Source: Salisediminibacterium halotolerans (GTDB lineage Bacteria > Bacillota > Bacilli > Bacillales > Salisediminibacteriaceae). From it: a DNA stretch of 48,438 nucleotides. A program made the translations under genes and the position numbers. Positions 1 through 8,200 of the stretch are shown in pieces. Within the stretch, counting starts at the first letter, position 1, and each line of letters starts with the position of its first letter. Location: contig NZ_RKQQ01000008.1 in assembly GCF_003814815.1 (NCBI RefSeq), positions 1-48,438 of the forward strand. The letters run 5' to 3'. The notes below the pieces were generated by a model that worked only from the letters and a program-made list of their open reading frames with translations, had not been told where the DNA came from and searched no databases.

Positions 1-21
1 GAAAGTAGGACGTCGCTGGGC
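1..21 (+). rRNA. rrf: 5S rRNA, 3' end only
   Basis: The first 21 bases (core AAAGTAGGACGTCGC) match the closing strand of bacillar 5S rRNA, where B. subtilis has GAGAGTAGGACGCCGCC. A hairpin plus T-run follows about 10 bases later, as expected at the end of an rRNA operon. The rest of the operon lies outside the window. In B. subtilis an rRNA operon also lies a little upstream of the yaaO-tmk segment, which agrees with this reading. Confidence 0.85.
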
Positions 22-30
22 ATTTCAACG

Positions 31-63
31 AAGGCATTCTCGTAATGAGGATGCCTTTTTTTG
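31..63 (+). terminator. Rho-independent terminator of the upstream rRNA operon
   Basis: AAGGCAT (31-37) pairs with ATGCCTT (51-57), extended by an inner CTC/GAG pairing, and seven T follow directly. It closes the 5S gene. Confidence 0.85.
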
Positions 64-68
64 ATGAT

Positions 69-196
69 AAAGTCATGACATCGATCGATGTCCTATTAAA
101 AGGAACGGATGACGACGCATCGTCCGGCTTCGGCGGTCTGATACCGCCAAAGCCTAGCTGAGTCCTTGCCCGGAGCAAGCGGAGGTTAGCGGCTGC
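69..196 (+). repeat. Left copy of a dispersed inverted-repeat element (internally deleted)
   Basis: Two blocks recur in inverted orientation at the far end of the window. Block 1 (69-131) matches the reverse complement of 47990-48052 at about 58 of 63 positions. Block 2 (154-196) matches the reverse complement of 47679-47721 at 42 of 43 positions. The ~270 bases between the blocks in the right copy are replaced here by a 22-base linker. That linker forms part of a ~12-bp hairpin (126-153, core GGCGGT/ACCGCC). The element abuts the 5S terminator on one side and the broken phnD-like gene on the other. No transposase is visible in it. Confidence 0.75.
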
Positions 197-1014
197 GCGG
201 CTAGCATCAAAATAACAGTTTTTCTACAATCTGAGTCATCAATTTCAACCATGTCTGCTTGCTGGTATTTTTCATTATCTTCATGATCGAGAATCGCTCC
301 AAGAATCTCTTCGTCATGTTCAAATAAGATATTTTGAAGCTCTTCTTTGAAGCTGTCCGGAAGATTCGGACTGGCTACGAAGGGATCCTGCGGAAGCGGC
401 GGGCCTTCATGAAGAATTCTCCAAGCATCTTCCCCATCTTCTTCTACCATCATGTCATAGTAGCGGATGCCGTCGCCGAGAGCGTCAACGTCGCCATTCT
501 TTAGCGCTTCAACACGCGCATCTCCGAGCAACTCAACATCGACATCATTGTCTAAATCCATTCCATTTTCAATAAATAAAGCACTTGGCCCGATATGACC
601 TGATGTAGAGCCGGCTTCTTTCATGGCAACGGAATGGCCTTCCAAGTCTTCAATGGTTTCGAATTCGCTGTCTTCGTGAACGATGATGACTGTGTAATAA
701 GCATCTCTTTCAATAGCAGCCAGCGGCTCTGCTTCGGGTTCAGCAGATTTGGTTTGGGCATATTCAGACGGGCCGGAAAGGATGACATCAACTTCGTCAT
801 ATTCCATTGCAGTGGAAGCCACTGTTCGGTCGGATAAAGCAAAAAATTCTACATCGATATCTAACAGGTCTTCCAAGGTATCTTAAAACAAATCATATCT
901 GCGCTGCAGTTCCTCCATGCCGTCAATACCTGTGACGGCAAATCGAAGAGTATCCGGCCAATCTTCATGATCAGCGTCATTGTTCGCATCGCTTACTGGC
1001 GAGCATTCCTGCCA
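197..1014 (-). pseudogene. Decayed phosphate/phosphonate-type ABC transporter binding protein (PhnD-like)
   Basis: Read on the minus strand, this is the mature part of a PhnD/PtxB-type periplasmic (lipoprotein) binding protein, which would capture phosphonate or a similar oxyanion for an ABC importer. The recognisable parts are RFAVTGIDGMEELQ near the start, VEFFALSDR, DVILSGPSEY and the GHSVAMKEAGSTSGH segment typical of the family. Three lesions show it is dead. A stop lies just before the cysteine that should follow the lipoprotein signal peptide (1015-1017), so the signal sequence is gone. An in-frame TAA interrupts the frame at 883-885, where a Gln codon is expected. The C-terminus runs into the repeat at 154-196, which supplies a foreign tail and stop. 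No permease or ATPase gene is next to it. The family assignment is good; substrate is not determinable. Confidence 0.75.
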
Positions 1015-1195
1015 TTAACTTATTCATTCATTAACACCTTCCTATACGAATTTTTTCTACGGTGCTAACTATACAGCAGAAATGTTGAGCTGATATGAAG
1101 AAATGTTTAATGAAGTGTAAAGAAATTATGAAGCGGCATTTACAATCACTAATTTTTTGGTATTGTTTCAAATGCTGTAATAAATGAGAGGGGAA

Positions 1196-1348
1196 ATATG
1201 TTTAGTTGTTATCAATCGCGCTCACCTGTATGAAGGCGAGGCTGCAAAAAAACAGCTGAAGATCCAGAAAGAAGGGGGGAGGAAGCTGAGGCGTTGCCCG
1301 CGCACTGCTCAATTGTCAGTGCAGGCGGGTATATACGAAAGAGGATGA
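1196..1348 (+). other. Open stretch with possible gene remnant
   Basis: A strong RBS-like GAGGGG stands before an ATG at 1198, but that frame stops after eleven codons. A different frame stays open for about 50 codons and reads like protein at first (VVINRAHLYEGEAAKKQ), with no start of its own. This could be a frameshifted remnant of a small gene, but I do not recognise it. The second half overlaps the degenerate repeat at 1285-1372, so chance openness is also possible. Nothing else is seen in 1015-1385. Confidence 0.2.
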
Positions 1349-1372
1349 TCCGGCATCCCGGCTTATCTCCTG
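1285..1372 (+). repeat. Degenerate intergenic repeat, related to the right-hand element
   Basis: GCTGAGGCGTTGCCCGCG resembles the GGCTAGGCGCTCGCCCGCGG stretch near 47911-47930, and GATGATCCGGCATCCCGGC (from 1344) is nearly identical to the sequence from 47837. The order of the two modules is swapped between the copies. A near-perfect hairpin (CCCGC.GCACTG / CAGTGC.GGCGGG, about 1298-1329) lies between them. The GAGGATG...CATCC hairpin is just downstream of the MFS gene on the minus strand and might also act as its terminator. Confidence 0.4.
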
Positions 1373-1385
1373 TGAAATCAGCTTT

Positions 1386-2597
1386 TTAATCGAGCTTGCG
1401 AAATCGTGGACTGAAGACGATTAAGCATATCGATAGAATTAACCCGGCTGCGCCGGAAAGCGTCAAGACGGTTTGAATCGCAAGACCCGAGGCGACGAGA
1501 AAGGAAATAAGCCCAAAAGCAATCGGCTCAAATCCGCTGGCCGCCAAGGTAATGATGCTCATCACGCGTCCGAGTTTGTCTTTATCGGTATTTTCTTGCA
1601 CAATCGTGACCGTCGGCAAATAAACGAACATCGCGACGAGGCCGGTCAGGGCAGCTAAGATGATGAGCAGCGGCATTGTTTCCAGAAAGCTGAAAATGAG
1701 AAAAAAACCGAAAGCGGCGAGTAAAGAAGCAAACACGAGCTGTCCCCGCCGGCGTTTAACGTTCCAGATAACGACGGCAGCGCTGGCTGAAAAGGTGCCG
1801 AGCGAGAGACCTGCTTCCAATAAACTTAAATCAAAAGGCGTGCCGCCCAAGGCGCCGACGAGAATTGGAAAGCTGATTAAGATCGGTCCGATGATAAAAA
1901 GGTTGAGCAGCACAATCGATAATGTTCCGGATAAATGAATATGCGAATGACGAACGTAAGCAATACCCTCTTTTAAATCATCGAGCGCAGATGGATCGCC
2001 GGCGCGCTTTTTTGGACGGGGATCGTTGATAAACGGCGGAAAGATGAGTACGGTCGAGACCGCAATCAATCCGGCAGCGGCGGAAAAAGTCAGCGTAAAG
2101 TCGCCGATTGTTAACAAAAAACCGGCGATCAACGGACCGATAATAAACATCATTTCGGTTGACCCTTGGAAAAGCGAGTTTGCCCGCTGCAGCTGTTCGT
2201 CACGGACTATGATCGGGATCATCGAAGAGACAGCCGGAAAGAAAAACGCATCAAGAAACCCGAAAATCAATGCGATGATAATCAGCGAGGCGACATCAAG
2301 CCAGCCGCCGAGAAAGAGGATAATCATTGCAACCATCACGAGAACTTGCAAAAAATTTGTCGTAAACATAATGAATGATTTGCGTATTTTATCGGCGAGA
2401 ATGCCGCCGTAGATCATCATGATCACGCGCGGGATCGAAACAGACATGAGGACGGCACCAAGGACGGCGGGTCTTTGGAGCACATCGACGACGTACCAGG
2501 AGACAGAAAGAAAAAACATCGAGAACCCAAGCATGATCGCCAGGCCTGACAGCCATACGAGAAGGAAAGAGCGGTTTTTTAATAAAGACTGTTCCAA
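1386..2597 (-). CDS. MFS family transporter (putative exporter)
   Basis: A 403-residue, very hydrophobic protein of about twelve membrane spans. The loop after the second span carries a motif-A-like sequence, YGGILADKIRKS (about residues 58-69), the signature of the major facilitator superfamily. General layout, length and the NSLFQGSTEMMFIIGPLIAG segment resemble the drug/siderophore exporter branch (MFS_3/EntS-like). The gene begins with TTG, preceded by AAAGGAGGG at good spacing; no ATG fits better. It lies 82 bases after the 2680-3309 gene on the same strand with a terminator hairpin between them, so it is probably a separate unit. Substrate cannot be told from the sequence. It occupies the place where B. 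subtilis carries csfB-xpaC-yaaN (recalled order). Confidence 0.8.
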   Translation of the reverse strand: MEQSLLKNRSFLLVWLSGLAIMLGFSMFFLSVSWYVVDVLQRPAVLGAVLMSVSIPRVIMMIYGGILADKIRKSFIMFTTNFLQVLVMVAMIILFLGGWLDVASLIIIALIFGFLDAFFFPAVSSMIPIIVRDEQLQRANSLFQGSTEMMFIIGPLIAGFLLTIGDFTLTFSAAAGLIAVSTVLIFPPFINDPRPKKRAGDPSALDDLKEGIAYVRHSHIHLSGTLSIVLLNLFIIGPILISFPILVGALGGTPFDLSLLEAGLSLGTFSASAAVVIWNVKRRRGQLVFASLLAAFGFFLIFSFLETMPLLIILAALTGLVAMFVYLPTVTIVQENTDKDKLGRVMSIITLAASGFEPIAFGLISFLVASGLAIQTVLTLSGAAGLILSICLIVFSPRFRKLD

Positions 2598-2609
2598 TTT
2601 CTTTCCCTC

Positions 2610-2648
2610 CTTTACAAAACAAAGTCAGACGCGGCAAGCCGGTCTGAC
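2610..2648 (-). terminator. Terminator after the 2680-3309 membrane protein gene
   Basis: On the minus strand GTCAGAC pairs with GTCTGAC (2642-2648 with 2624-2630), with a CGG/CCG inner pairing, followed by the T-rich TTTGTTTTG. Confidence 0.5.
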
Positions 2649-2679
2649 GGAGTAATTTTATATTCCGCAAGGTTTGCTG

Positions 2680-3309
2680 TCAAATTTTTGTGTTTAATGA
2701 GATGTTTCGTTTCTTTCGCCGCAGCAGTGCATCCTGTAACAGGAGCGCGGCCGGTCCGACAGCCGGGAAAACATTCAGCCAGGCATGTCTGCGCTCCCGG
2801 TCGTTTTTAAATACGTCATATGATAAGTACATTAAGACAAACAAATCGACGGTCATGACACTGACGAGCTGTGATGAGAAAAAGGCTTCGCGGTATGCCG
2901 GCCACGATCCGGCAATGAGTACGAGAATCAAAGCGAATGAAACGAAGAGCAGGGTGCCGCTGTAAAGCGGATGCCTGACGATTTGCCGGATAAGCCGCGG
3001 CCCGCGGGGAATTTCCCGGACAACTTTTCCGCGGAAAATAAACCACGGCAGCAAAGCGAAGGCTCCGAGCCCAAACGCGCCGATCGCAAACGGCCAGGCC
3101 GGAAGCCGGTAGCGGTCGGCGGTGAGAAGGATCGCGAGAAACAGAGCCGGATAAACGCCGAGCGATGAAAATACAGCCGTGACAGCGGGATCTACCGCAG
3201 CAAAGTCCCCGCTGATGAGGGCGGAAAAAATCGGGTCATTCCCCGCGCCTTCTCCCGGTGCAAAGAAGACGGCGTATACAATTAATAAGATAAACAGCGC
3301 TGCTTTCAA
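2680..3309 (-). CDS. Uncharacterised integral membrane protein
   Basis: A 209-residue protein with about five or six hydrophobic spans, an N-terminal signal-anchor-like segment, and a basic tail (RRKKR). The stretch VFSSLGVYPALFLAILLTAD followed by LPAWPFAIGAFGLGAFALLP strongly recalls a membrane family that I know mainly from cyanobacteria and chloroplasts (pattern: W/YP...LL.AD....PAWPF...FG.GAFALLP, then a late VMTVDLF). I cannot name a function or domain number. The start is TTG at 3309 with AAGGAGG eight bases before it. The gene is divergent from the decarboxylase gene and is followed by its own hairpin. Presence in a Firmicute next to core genes may be the result of transfer, but composition does not stand out. 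Confidence 0.7.
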   Translation of the reverse strand: MKAALFILLIVYAVFFAPGEGAGNDPIFSALISGDFAAVDPAVTAVFSSLGVYPALFLAILLTADRYRLPAWPFAIGAFGLGAFALLPWFIFRGKVVREIPRGPRLIRQIVRHPLYSGTLLFVSFALILVLIAGSWPAYREAFFSSQLVSVMTVDLFVLMYLSYDVFKNDRERRHAWLNVFPAVGPAALLLQDALLRRKKRNISLNTKI

Positions 3310-3423
3310 AATGCGACCCTCCTTATGTTACAGCCGTTTTTTTTCAGAGATTAATATCTTCCGCCCAACGGGAAAAAAACTTCGTTATAATAGACAAAAA
3401 GGCATCTGTAAAGGAGTAAGAAT

Positions 3424-4857
3424 ATGATACCTGTACATACCCCGTTTTTTGACGGTTTAACCTTGCATGACCATAACTCTCCCCGCTCGCTGCACGTCCC
3501 CGGACATAAAAACGGCCGGATTTTGCCGGAAATCGGCAGAGATTACTTTGGAAAAATCGCGCTTATCGATCAGACGGAATTGACCGGGCTGGATGACTTG
3601 CATGAACCGGAAGGGATCATTCAAGAAGCTGAAACGATGCTCGCGGCATTATACGGAGCGAAAGCGTCTTTTTTTCTCGTCGGCGGCTCGACCTCGGGAA
3701 ACTTGGCGATGATGCACACCGTCTCGCAGCACGGAGGACGTGTGCTCGTCCAGCGGAACAGCCATCAGTCGGTGTTTCATGCACTCGAGCTTTTTGATAT
3801 TGATCCGGTTTATATCGAACCGGAGTCCGATCCCGGCACGGGGTTGAGCCTCGGTGTCAATCCGCTGGAACTGAGCAGCGCGTTACGAACCGAGAACGGC
3901 ATTTCTGCGGTGTTTCTGACGAATCCGACGTATGAAGGGTATGGTCAGCCGCTCGAGGAACACGTTCGTATCGCTCATGAAGCCGGAGCCGTTGTCTGTG
4001 TCGATGAGGCGCACGGAGCTCATTTGATTCCGGGAGCGTCGTTTGGACCGGAGAGCGCCGTCGCCGCAGGCGCAGATGCCGTCGTTCAATCGGCGCATAA
4101 ATCGTTGCCGGCATTAACGATGGGAGCGTGGCTTCATGTGAACGGGGACAGCGCGATGCAAGAAGGTATCCGCCGTTCTTTAAAAATGCTCCAATCGAGC
4201 AGCCCGTCTTACCCGCTGTTGGCATCGCTCGATCTGGCCCGCGCGTTTGCAGCGTCTTTTGAAGCCGGCGACTGGGCTTCATTGTTAAGCGACTGTCAAC
4301 ATACGCACGCGCGGCTGAGGGATCAAGGCTGTCCGCTTGCCCCCGATACGATCGGCGTCTATACGCGCGACCCGGTGAAATTGCCGTTTATTGCCGGTGC
4401 CGGGGACGATCCGGCTTTTTGGGCCCGGCAATTGGAAGCTGCCGGCTGGTTTCCGGAAATGGCGACCGCGAACCATCTGCTCGCGGTCTTGCCGATACAA
4501 GGGCCTTTTACGGAAGAGGAACAAGCTTTGGCTGCCGTTGTAAAAAGCGGTCAAGTGCCGAAAAGCCGCGGGCCGGCAACAAAGTCGCCGGCAGTGTCAG
4601 CGCCGGCAGAGCGTTTTTCCGCTTTAAGGCATAAGCCGGCTGAACGCACTTCGTGGACGAAAGCAGCCGGCAAGACAGCAGCAGAAACGATTATTCCTTA
4701 TCCTCCGGGAATTCCGCTCGTAATTAAAGGCGAGCGCATTACAGAGAAACATCTCGAAGCATTTCGTCAAGGAAATGAACCGGAAAACCGCTGTCAGCGC
4801 GGACTCGCCAGTTATGCTTCCGGTGTGCTGACAATCGCAGAAAAAGGAGCTGAATGA
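3424..4857 (+). CDS. yaaO: PLP-dependent Orn/Lys/Arg decarboxylase family protein (YaaO-like)
   Basis: A fold-type I, PLP-dependent amino acid decarboxylase of the YaaO/SpeA-like group; it would make a polyamine precursor from arginine, lysine or ornithine. Visible signatures are HVPGHKNGR (24-32), FFLVGGSTSGN (about 83-93, cofactor phosphate), VDEAHGAH (193-200) and SAHKSLPALTMGAWLH with the Schiff-base lysine at K226. The 477-residue length equals B. subtilis YaaO (about 480). RBS is AAAGGAG before ATG; a TATAAT at 3386-3391 is a likely -10 box although its -35 is poor. The stop overlaps the first possible tmk start (ATGA), so it heads the tmk-darA-holB cluster. Which amino acid is used cannot be seen. 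Confidence 0.88.
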   Translation: MIPVHTPFFDGLTLHDHNSPRSLHVPGHKNGRILPEIGRDYFGKIALIDQTELTGLDDLHEPEGIIQEAETMLAALYGAKASFFLVGGSTSGNLAMMHTVSQHGGRVLVQRNSHQSVFHALELFDIDPVYIEPESDPGTGLSLGVNPLELSSALRTENGISAVFLTNPTYEGYGQPLEEHVRIAHEAGAVVCVDEAHGAHLIPGASFGPESAVAAGADAVVQSAHKSLPALTMGAWLHVNGDSAMQEGIRRSLKMLQSSSPSYPLLASLDLARAFAASFEAGDWASLLSDCQHTHARLRDQGCPLAPDTIGVYTRDPVKLPFIAGAGDDPAFWARQLEAAGWFPEMATANHLLAVLPIQGPFTEEEQALAAVVKSGQVPKSRGPATKSPAVSAPAERFSALRHKPAERTSWTKAAGKTAAETIIPYPPGIPLVIKGERITEKHLEAFRQGNEPENRCQRGLASYASGVLTIAEKGAE

Positions 4858-4859
4858 TT

Positions 4860-5507
4860 ATGAAAGGATTATTTATAACGATTGAGGGCGGCGAAGGAGC
4901 AGGCAAGTCGACGATCATCCGCCGTCTTCATCGACAATTGGAAACAGACGGGTTCGATGTGTTGGCTACGCGGGAACCGGGGGGCAGTCCACTGGCTGAA
5001 CGGATCCGTGAATTAATCTTGAACCCGGAACATACCGAAATGGATGTGCGCACAGAAGCGCTTTTGTACGCGGCAGCCCGCAGGCAGCATCTTGTCGAAA
5101 AAGTCATCCCCCATATTGAGCGGGGCGGCGTGGTTTTATGCGACAGGTTTGTCGACAGCAGCCTCGTGTATCAGGGGGCTGCGCGCGGGATCGGGATTGC
5201 CGAAGTGAGAGCGATTAATATGTTTGCAACCGAAGGGCTTCTTCCCGATGCAACGCTTTACTTTGATATCGATCCTGAGACGGGAATCGAACGGATCACC
5301 GGTCATAAGGGGCGGGAATTCAACCGTCTCGACCGTGAGTCGCTCGCATTTCATGAGCAGGTTCGGGCTGCGTACCATTCCCTGTTGGAAACCGAACCGG
5401 AAAGAATTCGGCGGATCGATGCCGGAAAGGAAGAGGATGAAGTCTTTGCGGAAGCGTGGACCGTCCTTTCCGAGTACCTTCGCGCGAAAAATTATCAAGC
5501 TGAGTGA
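4860..5507 (+). CDS. tmk: Thymidylate kinase
   Basis: Phosphorylates dTMP to dTDP with ATP, an essential step of dTTP synthesis. The P-loop GGEGAGKS is at residues 10-17, the REPGGS motif at 38-43, DRF at 95-97, and the lid region GREFNRLDRE follows in the C-terminal half. I chose ATG 4860 (MKGLFITIEGGEG, 215 residues), which lies ten bases after AAAGGAG and matches the family start. ATG 4854 would add two residues but sits only four bases from the RBS. The upstream decarboxylase stop overlaps this region, so the two genes are co-transcribed. Confidence 0.95.
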   Translation: MKGLFITIEGGEGAGKSTIIRRLHRQLETDGFDVLATREPGGSPLAERIRELILNPEHTEMDVRTEALLYAAARRQHLVEKVIPHIERGGVVLCDRFVDSSLVYQGAARGIGIAEVRAINMFATEGLLPDATLYFDIDPETGIERITGHKGREFNRLDRESLAFHEQVRAAYHSLLETEPERIRRIDAGKEEDEVFAEAWTVLSEYLRAKNYQAE

Positions 5508-5523
5508 TCCAGGGTCGTCATGA

Positions 5524-5907
<384 letters not shown>

Positions 5908-5928
5908 ATGCAGGCGGCGGAGTTAACG

Positions 5929-6918
5929 ATGAATGCGTGGAAAGATTGGGAAGAAACGCAGCCGACCGCAGTCAATGTGCTGCGCTCAAGCATTGAAAAA
6001 GACCGGCTCGCCCATGCGTATGTGTTTGAGGGCGGACGCGGAACCGGGAAGAAAGAAATCGCCGCTCTGTTGGCAAAGGCCTTTTACTGCAAAGAACGGA
6101 CCGGGGCGGAGCCGTGTCATCATTGTAATGAGTGCCGCCGGATTGACTCGGGGAATCACCCGGACGTTCACACGATCGAAGCAGACGGAGCGTCGATTAA
6201 AGTCGAGCAAATCCGCGGGTTGAAAAAAGAGTTCAGTATGCGCGGGCTGGAGTCAGAAAGAAAAGTGTATCTCGTTTACGAGGCTGAAAAAATGACCGCA
6301 CCGGCTGCCAACAGTTTGTTGAAGTTTTTAGAAGAACCGGAAGCCGAGGCGCTTGCTGTCCTGATGACGACGCAGGTGCAGCAGCTTTTAAAAACAGTCT
6401 TGTCGCGCGCGCAAGTGTTAAGTTTTAAGCCGCTCCCGCCGGATGCGCTGATCCGGACGCTGATGGAACACGGTATCAAACAAAACGATGCTGCACTCGT
6501 TTCAAAAATTACCTCGAATGTGGATGAGGCGCTGACGCTCTGTGAGGGGGATTACATTGCGGAAGCGCGAAGCAAAGTGATACAATTAATGAATGACCTG
6601 TCGGAACGTCCGAAATACACATTGATCACAATACAAGATGACTGGTTGTCATTTTTTAAAGAGAAAACTGATGTGCAGTTGGGAATCGATTTGCTTATGC
6701 TTTGGTATCGCGATGTTATCCGGATGCAAGTCGATCAGACAGACCGTATCGTGTATATCGGCTGTGAAGAACAGTTGGAAGCTGATGCGCTAAAACTGAA
6801 TCTGGAGCAACTCGGCAAACATCTCAATGCAACGATGGATGCCAAGCGCCGCATAGATGCAAATACTTCTCCCCAGCTTGTGATGGAGCAGCTGCTCATA
6901 CGGTTACAGGAGGGATAA
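5929..6918 (+). CDS. holB: DNA polymerase III delta' subunit
   Basis: Clamp-loader subunit that helps open and load the sliding clamp at replication forks. The 329 residues equal B. subtilis HolB. Visible are a modified P-loop GGRGTGKK (35-42), four zinc cysteines (C54, C63, C66, C69 in CKER..CHHCNEC), and the conserved NSLLKFLEEP (128-137). ATG 5929 was chosen because GGAG lies six bases upstream; earlier in-frame starts would have no RBS. It follows darA directly, with yaaR missing, and precedes ricT by five bases, so they form one transcript. Confidence 0.92.
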   Translation: MNAWKDWEETQPTAVNVLRSSIEKDRLAHAYVFEGGRGTGKKEIAALLAKAFYCKERTGAEPCHHCNECRRIDSGNHPDVHTIEADGASIKVEQIRGLKKEFSMRGLESERKVYLVYEAEKMTAPAANSLLKFLEEPEAEALAVLMTTQVQQLLKTVLSRAQVLSFKPLPPDALIRTLMEHGIKQNDAALVSKITSNVDEALTLCEGDYIAEARSKVIQLMNDLSERPKYTLITIQDDWLSFFKEKTDVQLGIDLLMLWYRDVIRMQVDQTDRIVYIGCEEQLEADALKLNLEQLGKHLNATMDAKRRIDANTSPQLVMEQLLIRLQEG

Positions 6919-6923
6919 TCGAT

Positions 6924-7751
6924 ATGCATCGAGTGACAGGGGTGCGTTTTAAGAAAACCGGGAAAATCTATTATTTTTCACCCGGGGATTTAAATATAGA
7001 GACAGATGACTACGTTGTTGTGGAGACCGCGCGCGGGACAGAATTCGGCAAAGCCGTCATCGGGATGAAAGAAGTCGGTGATAATGATGTCGTCCTGCCG
7101 CTTAAGCAAGTGCAGCGGATTGCGACGGAAAAAGACAAACAAGTCATTACTGAAAACCACGAAGAAGCTGCGAAAGCTTTTGAACTTTGTTCGAAAAAAA
7201 TTACCGAGCACGAGCTCGATATGAAACTCGTCGACGTCGAGTATACGTTTGACCGCAATAAAGTATTGTTTTACTTTACTGCGGATGGCCGGATTGATTT
7301 TCGCAATCTTGTAAAAGATTTGGCCTCTGTTTTTCGTACACGGATTGAACTCCGGCAAATCGGGGTGCGCGACGAAGCGAAAATGCTCGGCGGCATTGGT
7401 CCGTGCGGCCGGATGCTTTGCTGTTCCACATTTCTTGGCGATTTTGAACCGGTATCGATTAAGATGGCGAAAGATCAAAATCTGTCCTTGAATCCGACAA
7501 AAATTTCGGGCCTTTGCGGGCGGCTGATGTGCTGTCTGAAGTACGAAAACGATATGTATGAAGAGGCAAAACACGAGCTCCCGGATATGAACGAAAAATT
7601 AAACACGAGTTACGGAAAAGGAAAAGTCAAAGGGTTGAATATGCTCGAACGTCTTGTACAGGTAGAGATTTTTGAGTCTGGTCAGGTAGTCGAATTCACG
7701 CTTGATGAATTGCTTGAAGAAGGCGCCGTAACCGCGAAAAAAGTGAAGTGA
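6924..7751 (+). CDS. ricT: RicT/YaaT (PSP1 family), RNA-processing regulator
   Basis: A 275-residue PSP1-domain protein, the same length as B. subtilis YaaT/RicT. In that species it joins RicA and RicF in a complex carrying Fe-S clusters that promotes RNase Y-dependent mRNA maturation, and affects sporulation, competence and biofilm control. Cysteine motifs CGRMLCC (161-167) and CGRLMCC (198-204) are intact, so cluster binding should be retained. Good RBS (AGGAGG) before ATG. It is kept here even though nearby spore genes are gone, consistent with its role in general mRNA processing. Confidence 0.92.
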   Translation: MHRVTGVRFKKTGKIYYFSPGDLNIETDDYVVVETARGTEFGKAVIGMKEVGDNDVVLPLKQVQRIATEKDKQVITENHEEAAKAFELCSKKITEHELDMKLVDVEYTFDRNKVLFYFTADGRIDFRNLVKDLASVFRTRIELRQIGVRDEAKMLGGIGPCGRMLCCSTFLGDFEPVSIKMAKDQNLSLNPTKISGLCGRLMCCLKYENDMYEEAKHELPDMNEKLNTSYGKGKVKGLNMLERLVQVEIFESGQVVEFTLDELLEEGAVTAKKVK

Positions 7752-7766
7752 TGAGGTGTGGCGACC

Positions 7767-8138
7767 GTGAACAAAAATGAATTATTTGCCAGGGTCAGTC
7801 AAATGGAAGAAAAAATCGGCGGACTGCATCATGAACTGGGCGAATTAAAGGGACAGATTGCACAGCTGCTGGAAGAAAACACGCATTTGCAAATGGAAAA
7901 TGAACATTTGCGCGCGCGGTTAAAGCTTGATGAACCGGAAAATCACCGCCAAGATGCCGAGAGCCGCCACGGTCCCGGTCAAACGACAGCCGACCGGATT
8001 CGCCCCGGTTTTGGTGAAGGCTACGATAATTTAGCACGCCTCTATCAAGAAGGCTTTCATATTTGCAACTTGCACTATGGAACGATTCGGCAAGAAGGCG
8101 ATTGTTTATTTTGTCTATCGTTTTTGAATAAAAAATAA
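7767..8138 (+). CDS. yabA: Replication initiation control protein YabA
   Basis: Binds DnaA and the DnaN clamp and restrains re-initiation at oriC. The first ~60 residues form a heptad-rich coiled coil (tetramerisation), and the C-terminal domain has the zinc ligands H98, C100, C113 and C116 in FHICNLHYG...DCLFC. The [16 protein letters not shown] block is typical. GTG 7767 (123 residues) is preferred because GAGG is ten bases upstream; GTG 7758 overlaps the RBS. A strong terminator follows, so the transcript from yaaO/darA ends here. Confidence 0.9.
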   Translation: MNKNELFARVSQMEEKIGGLHHELGELKGQIAQLLEENTHLQMENEHLRARLKLDEPENHRQDAESRHGPGQTTADRIRPGFGEGYDNLARLYQEGFHICNLHYGTIRQEGDCLFCLSFLNKK

Positions 8139-8145
8139 CGTCACT

Positions 8146-8177
8146 GAGTCTTTCCGTCACGGAAAGACTCTTTTTCT
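8146..8177 (+). terminator. Rho-independent terminator after yabA
   Basis: A perfect ten-base-pair stem, GAGTCTTTCC (8146-8155) with GGAAAGACTC (8161-8170), loop GTCAC, followed by TTTTTCT. Confidence 0.92.
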
Positions 8178-8200
8178 CAATAACGGAGGAGGAGACTGAG

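Noticed and set aside
634-837. Plus-strand open frame inside the phnD-like pseudogene
   Set aside because: It is the antisense shadow of a well-recognised protein, with no RBS and atypical composition.
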